A DNA stretch of 64,000 nucleotides, taken from the NCBI GenBank assembly GCA_964472525.1, contig CAYYLL010000001.1, forward strand, positions 1 to 64,000, given 5' to 3'. Numbering within the stretch: the first letter of the stretch is position 1; every line of letters begins with the position of its first letter. Below, piece after piece: positions 22,262 through 30,875 of this stretch. The DNA is from SZUA-37 sp964472525. GTDB lineage: Bacteria > Pseudomonadota > Gammaproteobacteria > UBA6429 > Thiohalophilaceae. The position numbers were made by a program, and so were the translations under genes. A model generated the notes under the pieces. That model was not told the DNA's origin, made no database searches, and saw only the letters and a program-made list of their open reading frames with translations.

Positions 22262-24907
22262 TCAAGCAAGTTGCTGAATAATTGCTTCCTGTAGTTGCTG
22301 TTGTTCCTGTTGGGACAGTTTTTTGCCTTGTGCATTAGTGATATTAAATATATCTTCGATGCGTTCACCATAAGTGGCTATTTTTGCAGAAATAATATTT
22401 GTGTTATGTTGGTCAAGAATCATGGTGAGTTGTGACAGTATACCGGTTTGATCCGATGATTTAACCGTCATCACTGTGCTATGCTCATTGCTACTGTTGT
22501 CAAATGAAACATGCGTAGAAAATTTAAATTGTTTTTCCCGCCTACTTATAAAATTATTTTCAGTTGTTTGTGGCTTTCGTTGTTTTAATTCAATTTGTTC
22601 TTTAATGCTGTTGTTTATTTTATGGCAGAGTTCATTTTTAATAGCGATGCTTGTTTGATTCTGGATATGATAAGTGTCAATTGCGTAACTGTTTTTAGAT
22701 TCAATAATCCGTGCGTCAATAACATCAATCTTAAAATATTCAAGTACTGACATGATGATTGAAAATAGTCCAGTAAAAGTAGGAGTGTAAATAAACAAAC
22801 TACTGACATTATGTTTGTCTGAATGTTTAAAAGTAACAACTGTGTTTTGGTCTTTGCTGTTTAAAATAGCATCAGTTTGCCAGCTAATTTCAGAGGCCGT
22901 GTGACGTGTAAAATAGTCATCGTTAAACTCCCCCCATAATTTATTAACGTTAATTTCTTCATGATACTTAATCAGTGTTTCAAGTGCGAGTCGTTTATTT
23001 TCTATTGCTAACTCCGTTCGCAATGTTGGGTTTTCAAGCCCCTGACGCAGAACATCTCTGGTTACGTGGTATAAATTTTTAAGCAGGGAATCTTTCCATG
23101 AATTCCATACCGAATCGCTAGTGGCTCGAATATCTGCGACGGTTAATAAATATAAATATTTTAAGTGGATAATATCGCCAACCTCGTTTGCAAATTCATA
23201 AACGACATCGGGATCGCTAATATCTTTCTTTTGGGCAGTGGACGACATGAGTAAATGGTTTTGAATAATCCATGCAACCAGATTTGTGTCATAGTCGCTT
23301 AAATCGTGCCGTTTACAAAAATCGGTGGCATCGATTGCACCGAGAGTGGCATGGTTGCCGCCACGTCCCTTGGCTATATCATGGAACAGTGCGGCGATAA
23401 GGATCAACTCTTGTTTTGGAATACTGCTAATAAGTTCACTGGCTAAAGGGAATTCAGTAGAAAACTCAGGCACAGTAAAACGCCTCAAGTTTCGTATTAG
23501 CATAATGGTGTGTTCATCCACTGTATAAACATGAAATAAATCATGCTGCATTTGCCCTACGATTTTTTCGAATGCCGGAATATAGGCTGCTAAAACACCG
23601 TAACGATTCATTCTTCGCAGTTCATGCGTAATGCCATGACTTTGCTTAAAGAATTCAATAAATAAACTCCGGCAACGTATATCATGGCGAAATTCACTAT
23701 TAATAAGGTGACGGTGTGAACGGATGAGTCGAATTGTATTGGCGCGCACACCTTTTAATTCCGGGTTTTGTGCTAAGAGTAAAAAAACTTCTAATAGGGC
23801 AAAAGGGTAAGACTTAAAAACAGAGTCAAAAGTAACCTCCAGATACCCCTTAATGGATTGAAATCGATTATTAATAGGGGAGGGCTTGCTGGTTTTCTTC
23901 GCAAGCAATATTTCTTCTTCAAACAGTTGCAATAACATTTCATTAAGACGATTTAAGTCCATCACAGTGCGATAGTATTGCTTCATAAATAATTCGACGG
24001 CTAAAGCATTACGTGTATCAGTGTAACCAAATAATTTTGCCAGTTTGCGTTGGTGATCGAATAATAAACGATCTTCACGTCGATTATTAATTAAGTGTAG
24101 GCCGTAACGAACCCGCCATAAAAAGGCCTGTCCATTATGCAGGTCGTTATATTCTTCGGGGGTAAGGAAACCGTGTTGCACCAGTTGCTCTAATGTTTCT
24201 ACATTAAAATGGCGTTTGGCAACCCAACCGATCATTTGTATATCGCGCAACCCTCCTGGGCTTTCTTTTATATTAGGTTCGAGATTGTAAGCCGATTCGT
24301 TATAGCGTTCGTGTCTTTTTGTTTGTTCCTCAAGCTTGGCACGAAAAAATTTATCACTTGGCCAGATTTTTCTTGGTGAACATTTAGTTTTTTGTTCATC
24401 AAATAATTTTGTTGAACCAATTAATAAACGTGACTCCTGAATATTAGTAGCAACGGTAATGTCATTCTTTGCCTCAGCCACACATTCTTTTACGGTGCGA
24501 ACGCTATGGCCAACTTCAAGGCCAATGTCCCATAAAAAAGTAAAGAACTGGCTAATAGATTCATTGAGTGCTTTGTTGGGCTTTTTTATAAGTAATAATA
24601 AGTCAATATCAGATGCAGGGTGCAACTCGCCCCGACCGTAACCGCCAACCGCAACCAGAGCCATATCCTGCTGTTGTTTGTCCTTAAAATATAAGGGCCA
24701 GACAAGTGACAATAATTTATCGGTTAATGCAGCATGTAAGTAGATTAACTCTGTGGCTGCGCGTCCTGAATTAAAACGTTCAGTTAAAATATCAAGGTAG
24801 TGTTTACGCTGTTGTTTGAAAACAGCAATGGGATTATTTTGTGACTGTAACTGTTGTTGTAGCGCTGCTTCGTCAAATAAATCTTTTTCAATTTGAATCT
24901 GCTGCAT
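22262..24907 (-). CDS. glnD: [Protein-PII] uridylyltransferase/uridylyl-removing enzyme
   Basis: GlnD senses glutamine and adds or removes UMP on PII proteins, controlling nitrogen assimilation. The 881-residue length is near the usual 860-890. Domains in order: nucleotidyltransferase with GGYGRGELHPASDIDLLLL (about 88-106), the GlnD-specific middle, an HD domain with LFHDIAKGRGGNHATLG (about 510-526) for UMP removal, and two C-terminal ACT domains. The map stop lies one base away on the same strand, so map-glnD form an operon. Confidence 0.96.
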   Translation of the reverse strand: MQQIQIEKDLFDEAALQQQLQSQNNPIAVFKQQRKHYLDILTERFNSGRAATELIYLHAALTDKLLSLVWPLYFKDKQQQDMALVAVGGYGRGELHPASDIDLLLLIKKPNKALNESISQFFTFLWDIGLEVGHSVRTVKECVAEAKNDITVATNIQESRLLIGSTKLFDEQKTKCSPRKIWPSDKFFRAKLEEQTKRHERYNESAYNLEPNIKESPGGLRDIQMIGWVAKRHFNVETLEQLVQHGFLTPEEYNDLHNGQAFLWRVRYGLHLINNRREDRLLFDHQRKLAKLFGYTDTRNALAVELFMKQYYRTVMDLNRLNEMLLQLFEEEILLAKKTSKPSPINNRFQSIKGYLEVTFDSVFKSYPFALLEVFLLLAQNPELKGVRANTIRLIRSHRHLINSEFRHDIRCRSLFIEFFKQSHGITHELRRMNRYGVLAAYIPAFEKIVGQMQHDLFHVYTVDEHTIMLIRNLRRFTVPEFSTEFPLASELISSIPKQELILIAALFHDIAKGRGGNHATLGAIDATDFCKRHDLSDYDTNLVAWIIQNHLLMSSTAQKKDISDPDVVYEFANEVGDIIHLKYLYLLTVADIRATSDSVWNSWKDSLLKNLYHVTRDVLRQGLENPTLRTELAIENKRLALETLIKYHEEINVNKLWGEFNDDYFTRHTASEISWQTDAILNSKDQNTVVTFKHSDKHNVSSLFIYTPTFTGLFSIIMSVLEYFKIDVIDARIIESKNSYAIDTYHIQNQTSIAIKNELCHKINNSIKEQIELKQRKPQTTENNFISRREKQFKFSTHVSFDNSSNEHSTVMTVKSSDQTGILSQLTMILDQHNTNIISAKIATYGERIEDIFNITNAQGKKLSQQEQQQLQEAIIQQLA

Positions 24908-25675
24908 TTAAAAATCTTCCTCATCACGTTGGGTTAAAACCTCGTGTCCGGTTTCTGTGACCAGAATTGTGTGTTCCCATTGTGCGGAGAGTGAATGGTC
25001 CTTGGTAACCACTGTCCAGCCATCTTTTAACAATTTAACATTACGTTTGCCGACATTAATCATCGGTTCAATCGTAAAAATCATACCCGGTTCCAACATG
25101 ATGCCAGTACCGGCTTTGCCATAGTGCAATACTTGTGGATCTTCGTGGAATTTAACCCCGATGCCATGGCCACAATATTCACGCACAACGGAGTAGTTAT
25201 TCGATTCCGCATGGTTTTGAATCGCATGGCCAATATCACCGAGATGAATACTCGGTTTAACTAAATCAATCCCAATACACATACATTCATAGGCCACTTT
25301 CGCCAATCGCTTAGCGATAATACTAGGCTCACCCACAAAAAACATTTTACTGGTATCGCCGTGGTAACGGTCTTTGATAATGGTAATATCGATATTAATC
25401 ATATCGCCTTTTTTGAGATATTTTTCATTCGGAATACCGTGGCAAATCACATGATTTACCGAGGTACAAATGGATTTTGGAAAACCATGGTAATTAAGGG
25501 GCGCGGGAATGGCTTTTTGTACGTTGACGGTGTAGTCATGGCATAGTGCATCAAGTTCGTTGGTGGTAATGCCTGGTTTAATGTGGGGTTCAATATATTC
25601 AAGTACATTCGCGGCTAATTTACCGGCGATACGCATTTTTTCGATTTCTTCGGGGGTTTTTATTGTAACGGCCAT
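24908..25675 (-). CDS. map: Methionine aminopeptidase type I
   Basis: Map removes the N-terminal Met from nascent proteins. This 255-residue type Ia enzyme shows all metal ligands: Asp in MINIDITII, Asp in YHGDTSKMF, His in CGHGIGVKFHEDP, Glu in FTIEPMINVG and Glu near the end (SAQWEHTILVTETG). It is transcribed divergently from rpsB and immediately upstream of glnD, the standard map-rpsB arrangement. Confidence 0.97.
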   Translation of the reverse strand: MAVTIKTPEEIEKMRIAGKLAANVLEYIEPHIKPGITTNELDALCHDYTVNVQKAIPAPLNYHGFPKSICTSVNHVICHGIPNEKYLKKGDMINIDITIIKDRYHGDTSKMFFVGEPSIIAKRLAKVAYECMCIGIDLVKPSIHLGDIGHAIQNHAESNNYSVVREYCGHGIGVKFHEDPQVLHYGKAGTGIMLEPGMIFTIEPMINVGKRNVKLLKDGWTVVTKDHSLSAQWEHTILVTETGHEVLTQRDEEDF

Positions 25676-25756
25676 AAGGTTGGTTTAATTCCATAAATTT
25701 TATAAGGTTGTAACTGATTGATTCAGTAAGAAAATCAATAATATACCAGTTGTTCG

Positions 25757-25785
25757 TTGTTGTCGTTAGATAATTATGGTATAAA
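25757..25785 (+). promoter_or_regulatory. Predicted rpsB promoter
   Basis: A -35 ttgttg (25757-25762) and a -10 tataaa (25780-25785) are separated by 17 bp, followed by a gcgcg discriminator typical of stringently controlled translation genes. The resulting transcript would have a leader of about 130 nt before rpsB. Confidence 0.55.
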
Positions 25786-25837
25786 GCGCGTGCTTTTAAA
25801 GCAAAACGAATGCTCGTTAGAGTAAATTTCACGTATC

Positions 25838-25921
25838 GCCAATACGTTGTCTCGGGTGCCCTCAAAATAGGGTTGGGATAATGGGTGATACGGAAGACTA
25901 AACCCTGTTAGGAGAATACAA
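25838..25921 (+). promoter_or_regulatory. S2 (rpsB) autoregulatory leader
   Basis: The stretch from ttgtctcgggtgccctc through agggttgggataatgggtg, atacggaagactaaaccct and ttaggagaatac matches, from memory, the strongly conserved rpsB 5' untranslated region of gammaproteobacteria. There S2 represses its own operon. agggtt and aaccct can pair to present the Shine-Dalgarno aggag. Recognition is by recollected conservation, not by a covariance search. Confidence 0.6.
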
Positions 25922-26785
25922 ATGTCTGATGTTTCTATGCGTCAAATGCTGGAAGCGGGTGTCCATTTTGGCCACCAAACGCGTTTCTGGAACCCCAAAA
26001 TGGCCCCTTTTATCTTTGGGGATCGTAATAAAATCCATATTCTAAATTTAGAAAAATCATTGCCTATGTTTGGTGATGCAATGAACTTTATTTCTAAACT
26101 CGTTGCAAATCGTGGCCGTGTTATGTTTGTGGGCACTAAACGTGCAGCACAAAAAATTGTACATGAAGAAGCAAGCCGTTGTGGTATGCCTTATGTTGAT
26201 CACCGTTGGTTAGGTGGTATGCTCACTAACTTTAAAACGGTGAAACAATCTATTAAGCGTTTAAAAGATCTTGAAGCAATGGAAGCCGATGGCCGTTTTG
26301 CCCGTTTCAGCAAAAAAGAAGCCTTAACCATGACCCGTGAAATGACTAAACTCGATCGTAGTTTAGGCGGTATTAAAAACATGAACGGTTTGCCTGATGC
26401 GTTATTTGTGATTGATGTTGGTCATGAAAAAATTGCTATCGCTGAAGCTAAAAAATTAGGTATTCCTGTCATCGGTGTTGTCGATTCGAATAATTCACCT
26501 GACGATGTTGATTATGTTATCCCCGGTAATGATGATGCAATCCGTGCAATTACTTTATATGCACAGGGTGTTGCTCGCGCTATTTTATTGGGTCAGGAAT
26601 CATTGGCGAAAAATGCTGGTAAAGCTGCTGAAGACAAAGGTGATGTTAAAAAAATAGCGAAGAAAAAAACAGCAAAGAAAAAAGTTGTTGCAAAAAAGAA
26701 AGTCGCTAAAGAAGTTGAAGATAAAGCTGAAGAAAAAACAGACTCGTCTGATAAAGCAGAAGAATCTAAAGCTGCATCAGAATAA
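25922..26785 (+). CDS. rpsB: 30S ribosomal protein S2
   Basis: S2 is a late-assembling small-subunit protein that helps anchor S1. The first about 235 residues are a canonical S2 (SMRQMLEAGVHFGHQTRFWN; DHRWLGGMLTNFKTVKQSI; VIDVGHEKIAIAEAKKLGIP; GVARAILLGQES). The 287-residue total is about 45 longer than E. coli S2 because of a low-complexity Lys/Ala/Glu tail (IAKKKTAKKKVVAKKKVAK then an acidic end). The gene begins the rpsB-tsf-pyrH-frr cluster. Confidence 0.98.
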   Translation: MSDVSMRQMLEAGVHFGHQTRFWNPKMAPFIFGDRNKIHILNLEKSLPMFGDAMNFISKLVANRGRVMFVGTKRAAQKIVHEEASRCGMPYVDHRWLGGMLTNFKTVKQSIKRLKDLEAMEADGRFARFSKKEALTMTREMTKLDRSLGGIKNMNGLPDALFVIDVGHEKIAIAEAKKLGIPVIGVVDSNNSPDDVDYVIPGNDDAIRAITLYAQGVARAILLGQESLAKNAGKAAEDKGDVKKIAKKKTAKKKVVAKKKVAKEVEDKAEEKTDSSDKAEESKAASE

Positions 26786-26803
26786 AACTATTCTAAGAAT
26801 TTT

Positions 26804-26826
26804 AAGGGGGCAGATGCCCCCTTTTT
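26804..26826 (+). terminator. Intrinsic terminator/attenuator between rpsB and tsf
   Basis: aagggggc and gccccctt form a GC-rich stem with a short loop, followed by a run of T (ttttt). It lies 18 bp after the rpsB stop. As in E. coli, it probably lowers tsf expression relative to rpsB rather than separating them fully. Confidence 0.85.
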
Positions 26827-26915
26827 CTGTATATAACAGCTTTGAGTATTGATTTAATCAAGCTTATAAAAGTAAATTTTAAGCAAGATTCAAAGAATTT
26901 AAGAGGACATTTAAA

Positions 26916-27794
26916 ATGGCAATTACAGCTGCATTGGTAAAAGAATTACGTGAACGCTCTGGTGCGGGCATGATGGAATGTAAAAAAGCATTGGTTGAAA
27001 CTGATGGTGATATTGAAAGCGCAATCAAATTAATGCGTAAATCAGGTCAGGCTAAAGCAGATAAAAAAGCCGGACGTGTTGCAGCCGAAGGCTTAATTGC
27101 AATTAAAGCAACAGACGATGCAAAAGCCGTCGCGATTGCAGAAGTAAACTGCGAAACAGATTTTGTGGCAAAAGAAGCTGCCTTTATTGAATTTGTAGAT
27201 AATATTGCCGCTCGTGTATTAACTGACAAGCCTGATAGCGTTGAAGCGTTAAGCGCAATGGCTGTTACCGAGGCTGGTAGTACTATTGATGAAACACGCA
27301 GTGAGCTGATTAATAAAATTGGCGAAAATATGTCGATACGTCGTTTTGAACGTTTTGATGCAGTGGGTAATGTGTCCAGTTACAAACACGGTGTTCGTAT
27401 TGCAGTTGTTGTTGATATTGAAAACGGAGACAACGAATTGGGTAAAGACATTGCAATGCACATTGCTGCAAGTCGACCAAGTTGCATTTCAGAACAGGAT
27501 GTTGATCAGGCATTATTACAAAAAGAACGTGATATTTTTGTAGCGCAGGCAGCCGAAAGTGGTAAGCCTGATAATATCATTGAAAAGATGGTAGAAGGCC
27601 GAATCAAAAAATATTTAAAAGAAATTACATTAATGGGGCAACCCTTTGTAAAAGATCCAGACCAGACTATAGAGCAGTTATTAAAGTCGAAAGGTGCAAC
27701 TATTCATCGCTTTGTACGTTATGAAGTGGGTGAAGGGATCGAAAAGAAAGTTGAGAATTTTGCGGATGAAGTTGCAGCCCAAATGAAAGCTTAA
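26916..27794 (+). CDS. tsf: Elongation factor Ts
   Basis: EF-Ts recycles EF-Tu-GDP to EF-Tu-GTP. The 292-residue protein starts with a UBA-like domain and the signature LRERSGAGMMECKKALVETD. It contains the conserved VAVAEVNCETDFVA-type motif (here AIAEVNCETDFVAKEAAFIE) and IAMHIAASRPSCIS, then a coiled-coil and a C-terminal domain ending in FADEVAAQMKA. It is preceded by an aagaggac ribosome binding site. Confidence 0.98.
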   Translation: MAITAALVKELRERSGAGMMECKKALVETDGDIESAIKLMRKSGQAKADKKAGRVAAEGLIAIKATDDAKAVAIAEVNCETDFVAKEAAFIEFVDNIAARVLTDKPDSVEALSAMAVTEAGSTIDETRSELINKIGENMSIRRFERFDAVGNVSSYKHGVRIAVVVDIENGDNELGKDIAMHIAASRPSCISEQDVDQALLQKERDIFVAQAAESGKPDNIIEKMVEGRIKKYLKEITLMGQPFVKDPDQTIEQLLKSKGATIHRFVRYEVGEGIEKKVENFADEVAAQMKA

Positions 27795-27813
27795 TTCGTG
27801 AAAGAATATGCAG

Positions 27814-27842
27814 TGTCATTGTGAGTGATAGCGCGGTAATCT
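27814..27842. repeat. Dispersed palindromic repeat, half copy
   Basis: gtcattgtgagtgatagcgcggtaatct matches one arm of the repeats at 40838 and 55393. The complementary arm is missing here. It lies between tsf and pyrH. Confidence 0.6.
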
Positions 27843-27895
27843 GGTTTTATAGTTAGTTTTGTTAAATACTTATCATTTAATACAGTTGGAATAGC

Positions 27896-28606
27896 ATGGC
27901 AACAAAATACAAACGCATACTTCTAAAACTCAGTGGTGAAGCCTTGATGGGAAATCAGGACTTTGGTATTGATTCAAAAGTGCTTGACCGTGTGGGTGCT
28001 GAAATTAAAGAACTGATTGAAAATAAGATTGAAGTTGCCTTAGTCATTGGCGGTGGCAATATCTTTCGAGGTATGAGTCTGGCTGCATCGGGAATGAATC
28101 GTACTACCGGTGATCATATGGGTATGTTAGCCACGGTGATTAACGCACTGGCACTACAAGACGCCATTGAACATCAGGGCTTGCAGGTTCGTGTTATGTC
28201 AGCTTTGGCGATTAATCAGGTTTGTGAAGATTATATTCGGCGTCGAGCTGTACGCCATTTGGAAAAAGGTCGTGTTGTTATTTTTGCCGCGGGTACCGGT
28301 AACCCATTTTTTACAACCGACACGGCTGCAAGTTTACGCGGCACGGAAATTGATGCTGATATTGTATTAAAAGGTACACGCGTTGATGGTATTTATACGG
28401 CGGATCCAGAAAAAGATCCTACCGCAACCATGTATGAGAAATTAGGATATGATCAGGTTATTGAAGAAAAACTCGCGGTGATGGATACCACGGCCATGGT
28501 GTTATGTCGTGATAATAAAATTCCTATTCGAGTTTTTAATATGAATAAATCAGGGCTGATGCTGAAAATAGCATTGGGCGAATCATTTGGTACGTTGGTA
28601 GAATAA
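27896..28606 (+). CDS. pyrH: UMP kinase
   Basis: PyrH phosphorylates UMP to UDP and belongs to the amino-acid kinase fold. The 236 residues show RILLKLSGEALMG, the VALVIGGGNIFRG glycine loop, GDHMGMLATVINALALQDAI, FAAGTGNPFFTTDTAA and the C-terminal VFNMNKSGLMLKIALGE. Length and motifs are standard for the hexameric bacterial enzyme. Confidence 0.98.
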   Translation: MATKYKRILLKLSGEALMGNQDFGIDSKVLDRVGAEIKELIENKIEVALVIGGGNIFRGMSLAASGMNRTTGDHMGMLATVINALALQDAIEHQGLQVRVMSALAINQVCEDYIRRRAVRHLEKGRVVIFAAGTGNPFFTTDTAASLRGTEIDADIVLKGTRVDGIYTADPEKDPTATMYEKLGYDQVIEEKLAVMDTTAMVLCRDNKIPIRVFNMNKSGLMLKIALGESFGTLVE

Positions 28607-28642
28607 TTAACTTACGAAGCTTTTATAAAGTACAGGTGCGCA

Positions 28643-29200
28643 ATGTTAAACGAATTAAAAAAAGATGCCGATACACGAATGGGGAAAAGCGTTGATTCAC
28701 TAAAAGGTGAGTTAACAAAAATACGTACCGGGCGCGCCCATCCGAGCCTATTAGAACATGTGATGGTTGATTACTATGGTTCACCAACGCCATTAAATCA
28801 GGTGGCTTCTATTTCTATAGCCGATTCCAGAATGTTAAACGTGGCCGCGTTTGACAAGTCGATGGTGCAAGCAATTGAAAAGGCCATTATGACTTCAGAT
28901 TTAGGTTTAAATCCATCCTCGGCAGGTGAGGTCATTCGTGTTCCTTTACCACCGTTAACAGAAGAACGCCGTAAAAATTTAATTAAAGTTGTGCGCCAGG
29001 AAGGCGAGCAGGCTAAAGTAGCTGTACGTAATATTCGTCGTGATGTCATTAGTGATGTTAAGTCGCTGGTTAAAGAGAAAGAAGCAACCGAAGATGATGA
29101 AAGACGATTTCATGATGATGCACAAAAAATCACAGATAAGTACGTGGCATTAATTGATGAAATGCTTAAGGAAAAAGAAAAAGATTTAATGGAAATATAG
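28643..29200 (+). CDS. frr: Ribosome recycling factor
   Basis: RRF, with EF-G, splits post-termination ribosomes. The 185-residue tRNA-mimic protein has the expected signatures: LKGELTKIRTGRAHPSLLEH, VDYYGSPTPLNQVASISIAD and IRVPLPPLTEERRKNLIKVV. It lies 36 bp after pyrH with an acaggtgcgc start region, in the invariant pyrH-frr order. Confidence 0.98.
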   Translation: MLNELKKDADTRMGKSVDSLKGELTKIRTGRAHPSLLEHVMVDYYGSPTPLNQVASISIADSRMLNVAAFDKSMVQAIEKAIMTSDLGLNPSSAGEVIRVPLPPLTEERRKNLIKVVRQEGEQAKVAVRNIRRDVISDVKSLVKEKEATEDDERRFHDDAQKITDKYVALIDEMLKEKEKDLMEI

Positions 29201-29247
29201 AAGCTAACCTTAAATTCAACATGTAATGAAGTGCAAGAGTAACGAAG

Positions 29248-30036
29248 ATGTCGCCTGAGCCATTAATTATCGAAGGTGTAGAGCCAGAAAAATACCCACA
29301 GCACATTGTTGTTATTCTGGATGGTAATGGGCGTTGGGCTGAACAGCGTCACTCTCCTCGCATTGTGGGGCATCGTGCCGGGGTCGAAACAGTCCGAAAG
29401 GTTGTTCAGGATTGTTCCCGTTTAAAAATACAAGCCCTAACCGTTTTTGCCTTTTCCAGTGAAAACTGGCGACGTCCAGAAAAAGAAGTGGGTTTTTTAA
29501 TGGACTTGTTCTTAACCGCTTTAAATAAAGAAGTTAAGAAGTTACATGAAAACAATATCCAAATTCAATTTATTGGCGATACCTCGGCGTTTAATGAAAA
29601 ACTTCAAAAACGCATGAGCGATTCTGAATTCCTGACAAAAAATAACACGGGCCTGGCGCTGAATATTGCGGTTAATTATGGTGGCCAATGGGATATTACT
29701 CAGGCAATGAAAAAAATTGCGATTCAGATTGAAAACAAGGAATTATCCAGTAGCCAGATCACCGTCGAAACTATTAAGAATAATATCTGTCTTAGTGACT
29801 TACCAGAGCCGGATTTATTTATTCGTACCGGTGGTGAACAGCGCATCAGTAACTTTTTAATCTGGCAACTTGCTTATACAGAATTATATTTTACTGATTT
29901 ACTCTGGCCAGATTTTAATAGAGATGAATTATTTGCAGCGATAAAAACATTTGCAACTCGTCAACGGCGTTTCGGTCAAACTAGCGCTCAGGTCGAAACT
30001 TGTCCACAAGTGGATGCAATTGGAACGAATCAATAA
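29248..30036 (+). CDS. uppS: Undecaprenyl diphosphate synthase
   Basis: This cis-prenyltransferase makes the C55 lipid carrier for peptidoglycan and O-antigen. The 262-residue protein has ILDGNGRWAEQR (catalytic Asp; a Leu replaces the usual Met of MDGNGRWA), GHRAGVETVRKVV, FAFSSENWRRP and the C-terminal RTGGEQRISNFLIWQLAYTE. Length is normal. The downstream cdsA starts 2 bp after its stop. Confidence 0.97.
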   Translation: MSPEPLIIEGVEPEKYPQHIVVILDGNGRWAEQRHSPRIVGHRAGVETVRKVVQDCSRLKIQALTVFAFSSENWRRPEKEVGFLMDLFLTALNKEVKKLHENNIQIQFIGDTSAFNEKLQKRMSDSEFLTKNNTGLALNIAVNYGGQWDITQAMKKIAIQIENKELSSSQITVETIKNNICLSDLPEPDLFIRTGGEQRISNFLIWQLAYTELYFTDLLWPDFNRDELFAAIKTFATRQRRFGQTSAQVETCPQVDAIGTNQ

Positions 30037-30038
30037 CA

Positions 30039-30875
30039 ATGCTTAAACAACGTATTATTACTTCGCTCGTCTTAACACCCTTTGTTGTTTGGGGGGTATT
30101 TAGTTTGCCTGCGGTTTATTTTGCACTGTTCATATTAATTATTGTTGCCTTGGCCAGTTGGGAATGGGCGCATTTATCGGGTGTTGTTAGCTCAACATCA
30201 AAAGCAGTTTATACTCTTTGTGTTGTTGCTTCCTTAATGTTACTGGTCTGGTATCTCGATATTAATCATTCTGATTTTAATTTATTACTTTATCTTAGTA
30301 TCTTCTGGTGGCTGTATCGAGTTGTTAGAGTATTAACTTTTAGAGCATCGAGTTCAGACGAATCCACGAATGGAAAATTGAGTTTGATAACCGCTTTAAG
30401 TAGTGTCGTTGCATTAGTTATCCCATTTTATGCGATTATTTATTTACGTGATGTTTATTCGTTTCATGGCTATTTATTCTATTTATTAATGCTTATCTGG
30501 AGTGTAGATGTTTTTGCCTATTTCTTTGGCAAGTATCTAGGTAAAAAGAAACTGGCGCCACATGTTAGCCCTGGCAAAACATGGGAAGGTGTTTATGGAG
30601 CATTACTGGCTACGGTTCTTGCGGCTATTATCGGTACGCTGTCGTTTGGTTTTACTTTGAATCAGGGCTTTGTTTTCTTTGGCTTGAGTTTAGTTGTTGT
30701 GATTATTTCAATTTTTGGCGATTTGTCTGAAAGTTTATATAAACGCCAGAATGCGATTAAGGATAGCGGTAATTTGTTACCGGGGCACGGTGGAATGCTG
30801 GACAGGGTAGACAGTTTATCCGCTGCGGCACCTTTTTACGTTATTGGCTTATCACTACTGGGATTTTTAACATGA
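30039..30875 (+). CDS. cdsA: Phosphatidate cytidylyltransferase
   Basis: CdsA makes CDP-diacylglycerol from phosphatidic acid and CTP in the inner membrane. ATG 30039 is chosen over an upstream in-frame start inside uppS because MLKQRIITSLVLTP is the conserved beginning. The 278-residue protein has about eight helices and the family signature GKYLGKKKLAPHVSPGKTWE G and FGDLSESLYKRQNAIKDSGN. Its stop overlaps the dxr start (ATGA). Confidence 0.96.
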   Translation: MLKQRIITSLVLTPFVVWGVFSLPAVYFALFILIIVALASWEWAHLSGVVSSTSKAVYTLCVVASLMLLVWYLDINHSDFNLLLYLSIFWWLYRVVRVLTFRASSSDESTNGKLSLITALSSVVALVIPFYAIIYLRDVYSFHGYLFYLLMLIWSVDVFAYFFGKYLGKKKLAPHVSPGKTWEGVYGALLATVLAAIIGTLSFGFTLNQGFVFFGLSLVVVIISIFGDLSESLYKRQNAIKDSGNLLPGHGGMLDRVDSLSAAAPFYVIGLSLLGFLT

